From the NCBI GenBank assembly GCA_947373185.1, contig CANBWP010000010.1:1-64000 (forward strand): DNA of 64,000 nucleotides, given 5' to 3'. The position numbers were made by a program, and so were the translations under genes. Below are positions 54,325 through 61,478 of this stretch, in pieces. Under the pieces are notes generated by a model that was not told the DNA's origin, made no database searches, and saw only the letters and a list, made by a program, of their open reading frames with translations. The stretch is from Comamonadaceae bacterium (GTDB lineage: Bacteria > Pseudomonadota > Gammaproteobacteria > Burkholderiales > Burkholderiaceae_C). Every line of letters begins with the position of its first letter. Position 1 is the first letter of the stretch.

Positions 54325-55920
54325 TCACACATGACGGTCTTGACGCTCTCTTAAAGCGCTCAAGCCAGCACCAGGATCACCGCCCAGTGGCAGACGCTCG
54401 TTTGCCAAGCACTTGGGCCGAGCTCTGGCGCCACTGGCCAGGTAGTCTTGAAGCAAGACGCTGCGAACCCATTCAACCGTCAGCCCACGTGCTTGAATTA
54501 AGTAGTCAAACACGGCATCGACAAGTTCCTCGGGGGTCATGCCATAGGTCTTGCCCATCATCTGCCACAGTGCTTCTGAAAAATGCACCATTGACCGAAA
54601 GGCAGAATGGTCTGGAACGATGGGCGCAAGGATGAGGGGCAAGCTTTGTTTGAATCGACCTGAATTGGCGACCAGATCCCAATACTTGGCCAGTCTGGTA
54701 AACATTTGAAGGGTGTCGACGTTGATGTCTTTGGTTTGCAGAACGACATAAGGCGGCGCTGCGTCGTAAACCATCTGATAGTTGGCTGTGTGTCGATCAA
54801 TGGGAGTGCCCTTGAGGCGTTTCAAAATACCCAGCTGAATTTCCTGCGGACCAATGGCCAACAGCCGATCAAAACTTTGCGCAAAACTCTCGAGGGTTTC
54901 GCCGGGCAATCCGAAAATCAGGTCAGTGTGCAGATGTGCATTGGAATGCGTCAACAACCAGCGAAGATTTTCCTCTGACTTGACGTTGTCCTGTCGCCTT
55001 GAAATGAGTTTTTGAACTTCTTCGTCGAAACTTTGAATGCCGACTTCAAATTGCAAAACACCCGGCGGAAATTGCGCAATCAAGGTTTTGAGCCGGTCTG
55101 GCAGATGATCAGGAATCACCTCAAAGTGAACCAAAAGACCTTGCGCATTGCCTTCAAGAAGTCTGTCCAAGAAGAATTGCAAAATTTGGGCTGACGCTTC
55201 AATTTTGAGATTGAAGGTGCGGTCCACAAATTTAAAATTGCGGGCGCCCCGTTGATAAAGGGTACTGATTTCTTTGAGGAAAGGCTCAATGTCAAAAGCC
55301 CAAGCCGTCTTATCAAGGGAGCTTAAACAAAACTCACATTTGAAGGGACACCCCCTTGACGCCTCCACATACAAAACCCGGTGCGCCAAATCGGCATCCG
55401 TAAAGTGCCGATACGGGAATTCAATGTGATCCATGGGCGGTTGTTCCCCCTGAATCATTTTCATGAGGGGCTTGGGGCCGTTGAACAAGGCCAAACAAAG
55501 CTTGGGAAAACTCACATCGCCCCAGCCGGTAATCACATGGTCTGCCAACTTCACGATCTCTTGCGTTTCTGTTTCATGGCTGACTTCAGGCCCTCCTAAA
55601 ACGATTTTCAGCTCGGGCCGTTGGGATTTGAGGACTCGAACCAACGCTGTGGTTTGAGTGATGTTCCAGATGTACACCCCAAAACCGATCACCTGCAATG
55701 TATGGGGTTGAGCAGGCCCTAGTTTTTCAAAAAGGTCATCTGCCATTTCCTGTGTTTTTCGGGCCAACGTGTATTCAACCAGCAATGTACTTTGGGCCAA
55801 TGACTCGCTGCCATGCCTCGCCATGTTGGCCAGCAAATACCGCAAGCCCAAGGAAGCGTGAATGTACTTGGCATTGAGCGTGCAAAGCAGGATGGTGGGT
55901 GGCGGAGTTGGCGCTGGCAT
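54325..55920 (-). CDS. B12-binding radical SAM protein with C-terminal DUF4080
   Basis: 531 residues from the ATG at 55920. The N-terminal cobalamin-binding-like domain (about 1-140, TILLCTLNAKYIHASLGLRYLLANM) precedes a radical SAM core with the cluster motif EASRGCPFKCEFCLSS (C-x3-C-x2-C). A C-terminal domain (about 400-531) follows of the DUF4080 type. Reaction and substrate are not known for this group. Many members act as methylases or cyclases. An in-frame upstream start would add 17 unconserved residues. Confidence 0.9.
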   Translation of the reverse strand: MPAPTPPPTILLCTLNAKYIHASLGLRYLLANMARHGSESLAQSTLLVEYTLARKTQEMADDLFEKLGPAQPHTLQVIGFGVYIWNITQTTALVRVLKSQRPELKIVLGGPEVSHETETQEIVKLADHVITGWGDVSFPKLCLALFNGPKPLMKMIQGEQPPMDHIEFPYRHFTDADLAHRVLYVEASRGCPFKCEFCLSSLDKTAWAFDIEPFLKEISTLYQRGARNFKFVDRTFNLKIEASAQILQFFLDRLLEGNAQGLLVHFEVIPDHLPDRLKTLIAQFPPGVLQFEVGIQSFDEEVQKLISRRQDNVKSEENLRWLLTHSNAHLHTDLIFGLPGETLESFAQSFDRLLAIGPQEIQLGILKRLKGTPIDRHTANYQMVYDAAPPYVVLQTKDINVDTLQMFTRLAKYWDLVANSGRFKQSLPLILAPIVPDHSAFRSMVHFSEALWQMMGKTYGMTPEELVDAVFDYLIQARGLTVEWVRSVLLQDYLASGARARPKCLANERLPLGGDPGAGLSALRERQDRHV

Positions 55921-55956
55921 GCGCCTATTATCGGGGCACTTTATATTCGAAAGTCG

Positions 55957-55972
55957 AGTACGTTGGCGCACA
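55957..55972 (+). promoter_or_regulatory. Weak copy of the stress-cluster palindrome
   Basis: AGTAC-GTTGGC-GCACA has the 5-N6-5 geometry of the other sites (right arm exact, left arm 3 of 5). It lies 62 bp before the DUF3309 gene and 36 bp upstream of the radical SAM start. Confidence 0.3.
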
Positions 55973-56033
55973 GACTGACCGCCTCAAAATGCCTAAATTA
56001 GAACTTCCAATTTGCTTTGCCTAAGGAGCTTCT

Positions 56034-56189
56034 ATGTTGTTCAATCTTATTTTGATCTTGCTGTTTCTCATGATGCTGGGGGCCATACCGACTTGGCCAC
56101 ACAGTCGAGATTGGGGCTACTACCCCAGCAGTGGTTTGGGCCTGATACTGTTGATTCTTTTGTTTTTGATGCTGATGGGTCGGCTCTGA
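56034..56189 (+). CDS. DUF3309 family small membrane protein
   Basis: 51 residues: two hydrophobic helices (LFNLILILLFLMMLGAIP and GLGLILLILLFLMLMGRL) joined by TWPHSRDWGYYPSS, the hallmark of the DUF3309 family. AAGGAG at 56023-56028 precedes the ATG. Function unknown. These tiny proteins are usually found among envelope or general stress genes in proteobacteria, as here. Confidence 0.93.
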   Translation: MLFNLILILLFLMMLGAIPTWPHSRDWGYYPSSGLGLILLILLFLMLMGRL

Positions 56190-56192
56190 CCT

Positions 56193-56590
56193 TCAACGGG
56201 GCTTGGCATGCGACACCAGCAGGGGTCGCATGGCATTCAAGGTGGCCAGCAAACCCGAACCGTTGCTAATGAGGGTACACACCATGGGCGACATCAGGCC
56301 ACTGGGGACCGCCAAAGCAAGGGCCAAGGTATTGGCTCCAGCCACCAAGCTGAAGTTTTGTCGCACCAAGGCCATGCCATCGCGGCATATGTCTATGGCC
56401 GGTAACAACAGATGCAAGCCCTCCTCCATCAGTACGACATCGGCTGCTGCACGGGCGATGTCGGCACCATCCAGCAAAGAAATGCCCACATCAGCTTGCG
56501 CCAAGGCCGGTGAATCATTGACGCCATCGCCCACCATGGCAAATGGTCCATATTTCTGACGCAGGGAGCGCACCAGGTCAGCTTTTTGGT
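56193..56590 (-). pseudogene. C-terminal relic of a metal-transporting P-type ATPase
   Basis: Reading KADLVRSLRQKYGPFAMVGDGVND, then SPALAQADVGISLLDGADIARAAADVV and two final helices, this is the hinge and last membrane part of a heavy-metal P1B ATPase. The phosphorylation site, CPx motif, nucleotide domain and most helices are absent. Upstream the frame runs into unrelated sequence, so it cannot encode a pump. The 606-bp space between the DUF3309 and cupin genes holds only this fragment and the short fragment joined to it. Confidence 0.8.
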
Positions 56591-56683
56591 GCCATTCAAC
56601 ACACCGGCATTGGGCGCTTGTTGCGCATACAAGGCTGGTGAAAGAAACATCCAAACCAAGGGGATGACATGACTCGTTTTCAT
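56585..56683 (-). pseudogene. N-terminal fragment of an exported protein, joined out of frame to the ATPase relic
   Basis: An ATG opens MKTSHVIPLVWMFLSPALYA, a convincing signal peptide, followed by QQAPNAGVLNGTKK. It then runs into the ATPase-relic DNA in a different frame and soon loses sense. This looks like the start of a different gene brought next to the ATPase remnant by deletion. The junction is near 56585. Confidence 0.5.
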
Positions 56684-56755
56684 ACAGACTTTCAGAAATC
56701 AATGGCGAAAGAACCAATCGATTCCTTCATTCTGATTTCCAAGCAACTGCTGGTC

Positions 56756-56771
56756 TGTTCGTTTGCGCACT
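56756..56771 (+). promoter_or_regulatory. Stress-cluster palindrome upstream of the cupin gene
   Basis: TGTTC-GTTTGC-GCACT (left arm exact, right arm 4 of 5 to GMACA) lies 25 bp before the cupin start, where a CRP-type factor could act. It shares exact spacing with the copies at 57253, 58995 and 59772. Confidence 0.5.
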
Positions 56772-56796
56772 GTGAATATTTAAAACAGGTCCTACA

Positions 56797-57234
56797 GTGA
56801 ATTCATACCCGCCCTTGAAACCAGACCCGATTGGAAATGACATGCACGGATTTGTTCAGAACATTGAAACCTTGAGTCTTGAAAACGAAAAATTCAGACA
56901 CGTTATCTACACAGCACCCCATTGCCAATTGGTGCTCATGGCCTTGAAGCCTGGCGAAGACATTGGCGTTGAAATACATGCGGTCGATCAATTTTTTCGA
57001 ATCGAATCGGGTGTGGGTGAAGTCATCTTGAATCAAAAGCACTCAGCCATCGAAGGCGGAACAGCCATCGTGGTTCCAGCGGGGACAGAACACAACATCG
57101 TCAACACAGGTTCAAGATCCATGAAGCTCTATACCGTGTACGCCCCGCCTCATCACAAAGACGGTACCGTTCACTTCAGCAAAAAAGATGCGTTGAATGA
57201 TCATGAACACTTCGATGGCAAGACCACTCAATAA
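56797..57234 (+). CDS. Cupin-domain protein
   Basis: 145 residues of a single-domain cupin. The metal-site region reads GEDIGVEIHAVDQFFRIESGVGEVIL and the second motif is VVPAGTEHNIVNTG. The start is GTG at 56797 with AGGT upstream. An ATG at 56842 is an alternative. Cupins are functionally diverse (sugar isomerases, dioxygenases, sensors), so no reaction is assigned. It precedes the Crp-family regulator and has a related palindrome upstream. Confidence 0.88.
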   Translation: MNSYPPLKPDPIGNDMHGFVQNIETLSLENEKFRHVIYTAPHCQLVLMALKPGEDIGVEIHAVDQFFRIESGVGEVILNQKHSAIEGGTAIVVPAGTEHNIVNTGSRSMKLYTVYAPPHHKDGTVHFSKKDALNDHEHFDGKTTQ

Positions 57235-57250
57235 AACAACACAATGAGAC

Positions 57251-57270
57251 TATGTTCGGCAGGGAACATA
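57251..57270 (+). promoter_or_regulatory. Perfect copy of the stress-cluster palindrome, upstream of the Crp-family gene
   Basis: TATGTTC-GGCAGG-GAACATA is a perfect 7-6-7 inverted repeat. Its core, TGTTC-N6-GAACA, has the same half-site length and spacing as the CRP site TGTGA-N6-TCACA. It lies 49 bp before the regulator ATG, so autoregulation is likely. Confidence 0.65.
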
Positions 57271-57318
57271 TAGAAATCAACGCCAAGCGTACAGTCACTC
57301 CCTTGAATTGGAGTGTTT

Positions 57319-58038
57319 ATGTACCTCGCTGTCGATAAATCCAGCAATCATCTGCTGGCGGCCCTACCCCGCATTGAATGGGAACGATGGCATCCCCAGT
57401 TGGAATTGGTTGATTTGAAATTGGGACAAGTCTTGTATGAGTCCAGTGGAAAAATGCACAGTGTTTATTTCCCAGTGAACGCCATCGTGTCGCTGCTCTA
57501 TGTCTTAGAAAACGGCTCCTCCACCGAAATTGCAGTGGTTGGCAATGAAGGCATCGTGGGCGTGTCCTTGTTCATGGGCGGAGAAACCACGCCGAGTCGG
57601 GCCGTTGTTCAAAGTGCCGGCAAATGCATCCGTCTGAATGCCCAAACCTTGAAAAGCGAATTCAGCCGATCCTTACCTGTCATGCATTTGTTGCTGCGCT
57701 ATACACAAGCCCTTCTGACACAAATGACGCAAACGGCTGTTTGCAACAGGCATCACTCACTCGACCAACAACTTTGTCGTTGGCTGCTGCTCAGCATGGA
57801 CAGACTGCAAGGCAATCACTTGGTCATGACGCAAGAGCTCATTGCCAACATGCTCGGAGTTAGGCGCGAAGGTGTGACTGAGACCGCCGGACGCCTGCAA
57901 ATGGCAGGCTTGATCAGCTACGCACGGGGTAAAATTGAAATCTTAGACCGCATCGGCCTTGAATCGCGAACCTGTGAATGCTATCAAGTGGTCAAGACTG
58001 AATATGATCGCCTTCTGCCTGATTTGTTGGCGATCTAA
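57319..58038 (+). CDS. Crp/Fnr-family transcriptional regulator of the stress cluster
   Basis: 239 residues: cyclic-nucleotide-binding-type domain (about 30-150, PVNAIVSLLYVLENGSSTEIAVVGNEGIVGV) and winged helix (about 170-200, TQELIANMLGVRREGVTETAGRLQ). The recognition helix keeps the Arg-Glu pair of CRP (RREGVTE for SRETVGR), but the later Arg that reads TGTGA appears replaced by Glu. That could suit a TGTTC half-site. GGAG at 57310-57313 selects the ATG at 57319 over the GTG at 57313. Its stop abuts the convergent YqjK-like stop. Confidence 0.88.
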   Translation: MYLAVDKSSNHLLAALPRIEWERWHPQLELVDLKLGQVLYESSGKMHSVYFPVNAIVSLLYVLENGSSTEIAVVGNEGIVGVSLFMGGETTPSRAVVQSAGKCIRLNAQTLKSEFSRSLPVMHLLLRYTQALLTQMTQTAVCNRHHSLDQQLCRWLLLSMDRLQGNHLVMTQELIANMLGVRREGVTETAGRLQMAGLISYARGKIEILDRIGLESRTCECYQVVKTEYDRLLPDLLAI

Positions 58039-58206
58039 TCATTTTTTTTCTGAGGGATTTTTAAGCGTCTCTATCAGAACCTTGAGGGCCCAGGCACTGA
58101 CGCGCCCCCAAGCAGGCCGCGTCGCGGAAGTGCTCAACAGTTGTCGAGAAACGGCCAAGCGCTGCTTGGCCGTCAATTTCTCAGGTGGAAGTCGATCTTG
58201 CTTCAT
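58039..58206 (-). CDS. YqjK-like small protein
   Basis: 55 basic residues (LPPEKLTAKQRLAVSRQLLSTS...) whose ATG overlaps the YqjE-like stop as ATGA. It is the third gene of a D-E-K-type operon, as in E. coli yqjDEK. Sequence alone would not identify it. Position, coupling and length do. Function unknown. An earlier ATG at 58224 is in frame but lies inside the preceding gene. Confidence 0.7.
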   Translation of the reverse strand: MKQDRLPPEKLTAKQRLAVSRQLLSTSATRPAWGRVSAWALKVLIETLKNPSEKK

Positions 58207-58586
58207 CTTGACATGGCTTGGCAAATGGCCAACTGATCCAGTTCTAACTGTTCAATGACATCATTGAACAGAGGTTCAGGCCTGACACTTTTCCCCGCCA
58301 GGTAACACAACAAACTTGTCAATCCTAGTGCCGTCGGCGTAGCAAGCAGCAACCAGGCACGATCTGAATTGAGTTCAGGCAAAGCGCCCCACAGCAGCAA
58401 AGCAAATAATCCACTCAAAAGACCAAGCACCAATGCCACGCCAGCCAAACTGAACATCAGAACCCTGAGTTTCCAAGCCTGCAAAGCATGTTGCAAACCT
58501 TCCACCATCAAGTCAGAATAATTTTTGGCATGGGTGAGCAACATTTTGGGCTCCATCACAATGAGTTTGAGTAACACGGACAACAT
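58203..58586 (-). CDS. YqjE-like phage-holin-fold membrane protein
   Basis: 127 residues with two transmembrane helices (VLMFSLAGVALVLGLLSGLFALLLWGAL and LLLATPTALGLTSLLCYLAG), matching the YqjE/holin-X family. The start overlaps the YqjD-like stop (TGATG). In E. coli the partner YqjD is an inner-membrane ribosome-associated stationary-phase protein. YqjE's own role is unclear. Confidence 0.87.
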   Translation of the reverse strand: MLSVLLKLIVMEPKMLLTHAKNYSDLMVEGLQHALQAWKLRVLMFSLAGVALVLGLLSGLFALLLWGALPELNSDRAWLLLATPTALGLTSLLCYLAGKSVRPEPLFNDVIEQLELDQLAICQAMSR

Positions 58587-58927
58587 CAATGCTGCGATTG
58601 GTGATGTGGGTGAGTCCGAGCCATCAAGCCCACCAGCGCAACAGCAGAAGCGCCAACGCCCGCAGCGATCAGCATGGCCTTAAAGGGTTCATTGCGAATC
58701 ATTTGAGTGGCTCGATCGGAAATATCGTGACCCACATGTGCCATTTCATGCTGGCCTTTTCGGACGGCATCCATGCTTTGCTTGGTGAGATCATTCACGC
58801 GATCACTCATGCGGTCGGTGGCATTGTGAATCATGGGTTTGGCTTCACGAATGAGATCGTGCACAGTGTCAGAAATTCCGGCACTTAACTCGTCTACTTT
58901 TTCATTCACGGATTTTCTATCAGACAT
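58586..58927 (-). CDS. YqjD/ElaB-like (DUF883) membrane-anchored stress protein
   Basis: 113 residues: a long amphipathic helical region (about 1-75, KVDELSAGISDTVHDLIREAK...), then a C-terminal anchor (KAMLIAAGVGASAVALVGLMART). The family binds ribosomes at the membrane in stationary phase in E. coli. The ATG at 58927 follows GAAAGAAG. A longer frame exists upstream but is not conserved. First gene of a three-gene operon. A CRP-geometry palindrome is centred about 75 bp upstream. Confidence 0.88.
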   Translation of the reverse strand: MSDRKSVNEKVDELSAGISDTVHDLIREAKPMIHNATDRMSDRVNDLTKQSMDAVRKGQHEMAHVGHDISDRATQMIRNEPFKAMLIAAGVGASAVALVGLMARTHPHHQSQH

Positions 58928-58994
58928 AAGATGACTTCTTTCTTCAGGGTTGATGAACACAAAGTCAACCATAAACGCATGCATGAAGCCCGTC

Positions 58995-59010
58995 TGTCTG
59001 ATATCGCACA
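58995..59010. promoter_or_regulatory. Stress-cluster palindrome upstream of the YqjD-like operon
   Basis: TGTCT-GATATC-GCACA: the right arm is exact and the left arm 3 of 5 to TGTTC, with the same N6 spacing. It lies 67 bp before the YqjD-like start. Outer repeats GTCTGT (58992-58997) and ACAGAC about 30 bp on extend the symmetry. Confidence 0.4.
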
Positions 59011-59060
59011 AAGTATCTGAACGCACAGACAAGAAAAAGAAATAAGGTGACATTGAACTC

Positions 59061-59077
59061 GTTCGCAAATCGCGAAC
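59061..59077. promoter_or_regulatory. GTTCGC-N5-GCGAAC palindrome before the glycine-zipper lipoprotein gene
   Basis: A perfect 6-5-6 inverted repeat 29 bp before the lipoprotein ATG. The position suits an operator overlapping the transcription start. It differs in sequence and spacing from the TGTTC-N6-GMACA sites nearby. Confidence 0.45.
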
Positions 59078-59105
59078 AAATTTCAACCATCTTTAAAGGC
59101 GCTTT

Positions 59106-59321
59106 ATGGACACCCTCAGAAACAAAATTGCTGCAAGCTTTTCAATTGTGTTGGTCACTTTTTTGCTTGGCTGCTCAGGCATGACATCGCAAGAAAAATC
59201 AACGGCCATTGGCGCAGGTGCAGGCGCTATTGGCGGCTCCATCCTGACTGGCGGAAGTACAGCAGGAACCATTGGCGGCGCCGCCGTCGGCGGCTACATT
59301 GGTCATGAGATCAAAAAATAA
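59106..59321 (+). CDS. Glycine-zipper lipoprotein (OsmB-like)
   Basis: 71 residues: signal peptide with lipobox LLGCSG, then AIGAGAGAIGGSILTGGSTAGTIGGAAVGGYIGHEI, a glycine-zipper 2TM segment like that of the osmotically inducible lipoprotein OsmB. It is expected in the envelope. It is followed at once by a hairpin shared with the convergent BON gene. Confidence 0.9.
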   Translation: MDTLRNKIAASFSIVLVTFLLGCSGMTSQEKSTAIGAGAGAIGGSILTGGSTAGTIGGAAVGGYIGHEIKK

Positions 59322-59353
59322 AAAAACCCCCGAAGCATTCAACTGCTTCGGGG
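59321..59353 (-). terminator. Bidirectional terminator between the lipoprotein and BON genes
   Basis: CCCCGAAGCA (59328-59337) pairs perfectly with TGCTTCGGGG (59344-59353). On the minus strand the stem is followed by a run of T (from the A tract at 59321-59326), so it ends the BON transcript. On the plus strand it lacks a T tail but may still help end the lipoprotein transcript. Confidence 0.9.
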
Positions 59354-59375
59354 TTGATGTGGAAACTGCAGCGCT

Positions 59376-59690
59376 TTAAGGGCGAATCAACAGTTCATTT
59401 TTGACAGCCTTCACACCCTTGACTTTGAGTGCAATGGTTTCAGCGGTTCGTTTTTCAGCGGCATTTTTGGCAAAGCCAGACAACATGACCGTGCCGTTCA
59501 GGGTTTCAACACTCACAGCAGAGCCATCCACTGTTTTGTCATCGAAAAATCGACTTTTAACAGTGGTCGTAAGGACACTGTCATCGATATAAGCCCCCAT
59601 GGTTTCCTGGTCGCGCGTCACCGCACAACCTGTGGTCAACAAAAGAGCCAGTGTGGTTAAAGAAGCAAATACAGCATGACGCATTTTCAT
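59376..59690 (-). CDS. BON-domain lipoprotein (OsmY-like)
   Basis: 104 residues from the ATG at 59690, which has GAAGGA upstream. Signal peptide with lipobox LLTTGCAV, then one BON domain (DDSVLTTTVKSRFFDDKTVDGSAVSVETLNGTVMLSGFAKN...). BON proteins bind phospholipid and protect the envelope under osmotic stress. It is divergent from the OmpA-like gene, with two copies of the TGTTC-N6-GMACA-type palindrome between them. Confidence 0.92.
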   Translation of the reverse strand: MKMRHAVFASLTTLALLLTTGCAVTRDQETMGAYIDDSVLTTTVKSRFFDDKTVDGSAVSVETLNGTVMLSGFAKNAAEKRTAETIALKVKGVKAVKNELLIRP

Positions 59691-59771
59691 AGCGAGTCCT
59701 TCAAAGTAAATAGTGACCAATAAAAGACAAATGTCTTTGGTCTGAATCTATGCATGCTTCCTATGCCTGTC

Positions 59772-59787
59772 TGTTCGGTAGAGCACA
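59772..59787. promoter_or_regulatory. Stress-cluster palindrome between the BON and OmpA-like genes
   Basis: TGTTC-GGTAGA-GCACA: the left arm is exact, the right arm 4 of 5 to GAACA. It also shares GG and AG positions of the spacer with the perfect copy at 57251, suggesting common descent or recognition. It lies 82 bp from the BON start and 150 bp from the OmpA-like start. Confidence 0.6.
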
Positions 59788-59814
59788 TGTTGTTAGATTA
59801 AAGATTCGTGACTG

Positions 59815-59830
59815 CGTTCGATAGCAGACA
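59815..59830. promoter_or_regulatory. Second, weaker palindrome copy in the same intergenic region
   Basis: CGTTC-GATAGC-AGACA keeps the N6 spacing, with 4 of 5 matches in the left arm and 3 of 5 in the right. It lies 43 bp after the first copy, toward the OmpA-like gene. Confidence 0.3.
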
Positions 59831-59936
59831 GACGCGCAAACACATCGCTTTTCAAATACAGACAGGACGCGAGTTCAGTGCGCATTCGGCATTGCAACTC
59901 CACCTTGAATTTCGCAATAACTCTTGAAAGCAACTT

Positions 59937-61130
59937 ATGAAAAAACTTCACGCAATCTGTTTAGCCAGTTTGGCCGCTCTGGGTTCAACCCAGGTATTGG
60001 CTCAAAATGCAGGACATTTTTATGGTGGTATTGGTGCAGGGCGTGCTGAGTCAAAAATTGACAACACCTTGATCAACAACACCTTGATCAACAGCACATT
60101 GATTGGCACCAGCAATACCAGCACGGGTATCACCCAAGATCAGCATGACACGGCCTACAAAGTTTTCGGCGGTTACCAATTTAATCCTTACTTAGGTTTA
60201 GAAGGCGGCTATTACAACCTGGGTAAATTTGGTTTTCAATCGACCACCAACCCACTTGGCAGCTTGAACGGGCAATTCAAATTGGATGGTATCAACTTGG
60301 ATTTGGTGGGCAGTTTGCCGATCAATGACCAGTTGTCCTTGTTGGCTCGCATGGGCGTTATCCATGGACGGACTCGCGACACTTTCAGTTCAACTGGCGC
60401 TGTTGTATTGACAAATACCAATCTCGATGTTCACAAACAAGACTATAAGGCCGGGCTTGGATTTACCTACAAATTCAGCCCGTCCATGAGTTTGCGTGGG
60501 GAGTTGGAACGCTATCGCATCAATGATGCGATGGGCCATACAGCGGGCATCAACACCGCTTTCTTAAGTTTGGTATTTCCGTTTGGTCGCACGCCAGAAA
60601 AAGCCCCCAAAGTAGTGGAACGTGTGGTCGAACGCGTGGTTTATCAAGAACCCCCCAAAGTTGCCAAAGAAGAACCTGTGGTGGTCTACGTCACAACACC
60701 CGTCGCAGTACCTGCGCCAACGCCTGTGCCTGACCGTTTGCGCGTGAGTTTCAATGCAGATGTGATGTTCGGATTCGATCGTTCTACGGTGAGTCCTGCA
60801 GGCAAACGTGCATTGGACAAGTTCACGGCTGATTTGAATGGCCTTGAATTTGAGCACATTACCGTCCAAGGTCATACAGACCGTATTGGAACAGCTGCGT
60901 ACAACGAAAAATTGTCATTGCAACGTGCTGATGCCGTTAAAAACTATTTGGTGTCTCGCAATGCTGCGCCCGCCAACAAAATCACAAGCATTGGCAAAGG
61001 AAGTTCAGAGCCTTTAACCGATGCAGGCGCCTGCAAGGGTGTTCACACTTCTCCGGCAGTCATTGCATGTCTTGAATCTGATCGACGCGTCGATTTAGAT
61101 GTCATGGGCACAAAAGCTGGCCAGAAGTAA
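59937..61130 (+). CDS. OmpA-family outer-membrane protein
   Basis: 397 residues: signal peptide 1-22 (MKKLHAICLASLAALGSTQVLA), N-terminal eight-stranded barrel (about 23-225, HFYGGIGAGRAE... YKVFGGYQFNPYLGLEGGYYNLG), a proline/valine-rich linker (KVVERVVERVVYQEPPK) and a C-terminal peptidoglycan-binding OmpA domain (about 275-385, ITVQGHTDRIGTAAYNEKLSLQRA). It anchors the outer membrane to the wall. Extracellular loop 1 contains a short tandem repeat. Confidence 0.94.
   Translation: MKKLHAICLASLAALGSTQVLAQNAGHFYGGIGAGRAESKIDNTLINNTLINSTLIGTSNTSTGITQDQHDTAYKVFGGYQFNPYLGLEGGYYNLGKFGFQSTTNPLGSLNGQFKLDGINLDLVGSLPINDQLSLLARMGVIHGRTRDTFSSTGAVVLTNTNLDVHKQDYKAGLGFTYKFSPSMSLRGELERYRINDAMGHTAGINTAFLSLVFPFGRTPEKAPKVVERVVERVVYQEPPKVAKEEPVVVYVTTPVAVPAPTPVPDRLRVSFNADVMFGFDRSTVSPAGKRALDKFTADLNGLEFEHITVQGHTDRIGTAAYNEKLSLQRADAVKNYLVSRNAAPANKITSIGKGSSEPLTDAGACKGVHTSPAVIACLESDRRVDLDVMGTKAGQK
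60063..60107 (+). repeat. Three 15-bp tandem repeats in the OmpA-like gene
   Basis: AACACCTTGATCAAC occurs twice without change (60063-60077, 60078-60092), followed by a degenerate third unit AGCACATTGATTGGC (60093-60107). Each encodes N-T-L-I-N or close to it, giving DNTLINNTLINSTLIG in the predicted first surface loop. Copy number could change without breaking the frame. Confidence 0.85.
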
Positions 61131-61175
61131 TTCAAAACCAAATCCCTTTGTTTTAACTTTCTGAAAGACATTCAA

Positions 61176-61418
61176 ATGACACTCAATCCTGCAACATCGC
61201 ACGACACAAGCACGGCCATCACCCCTCAGCAACACCACGCACAGGCTGCTGAACATTTGGAAGTGGCTGTCAAAGCACACAAAGAAGCTGCCAAATTGAT
61301 TGCGGCCAATGACCACAAAGGTTCAGAGGCACAAGCCAAAATTGCACACGACCACACAGCCAAAGCCAAAGAGCACATGCTGGCGTGCGCCAAGAAGTCT
61401 GTCGCTGTGAGTCATTAA
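61176..61418 (+). CDS. Small helical His/Ala/Lys-rich protein, unknown function
   Basis: 80 residues, largely predicted helix, rich in Ala, His and Lys (HHAQAAEHLEVAVKAHKEAAKLIAANDH, then KAKEHMLACAKK). No signal peptide or transmembrane segment. I recall similar short proteins in Burkholderiales stress regions but no assigned role. It lies 45 bp after the OmpA-like gene and ends with a strong terminator, so the two may form a transcript. Confidence 0.8.
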   Translation: MTLNPATSHDTSTAITPQQHHAQAAEHLEVAVKAHKEAAKLIAANDHKGSEAQAKIAHDHTAKAKEHMLACAKKSVAVSH

Positions 61419-61434
61419 TTTTCTTGAGCAGACG

Positions 61435-61474
61435 AAAAACTGCCAACACTTCACGGCGTTGGCAGTTTTTTTTA
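61435..61474 (+). terminator. Intrinsic terminator after the small helical protein gene
   Basis: AAAAACTGCCAAC (61435-61447) pairs perfectly with GTTGGCAGTTTTT (61458-61470), loop of 10, followed by more T. Very strong. Confidence 0.95.
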
Positions 61475-61478
61475 AATC

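Noticed and set aside
59061-59077. GTTCGC-N5-GCGAAC as another copy of the TGTTC-N6-GMACA regulon site
   Set aside because: Spacing (N5 against N6) and half-site sequence differ, so it is listed separately.
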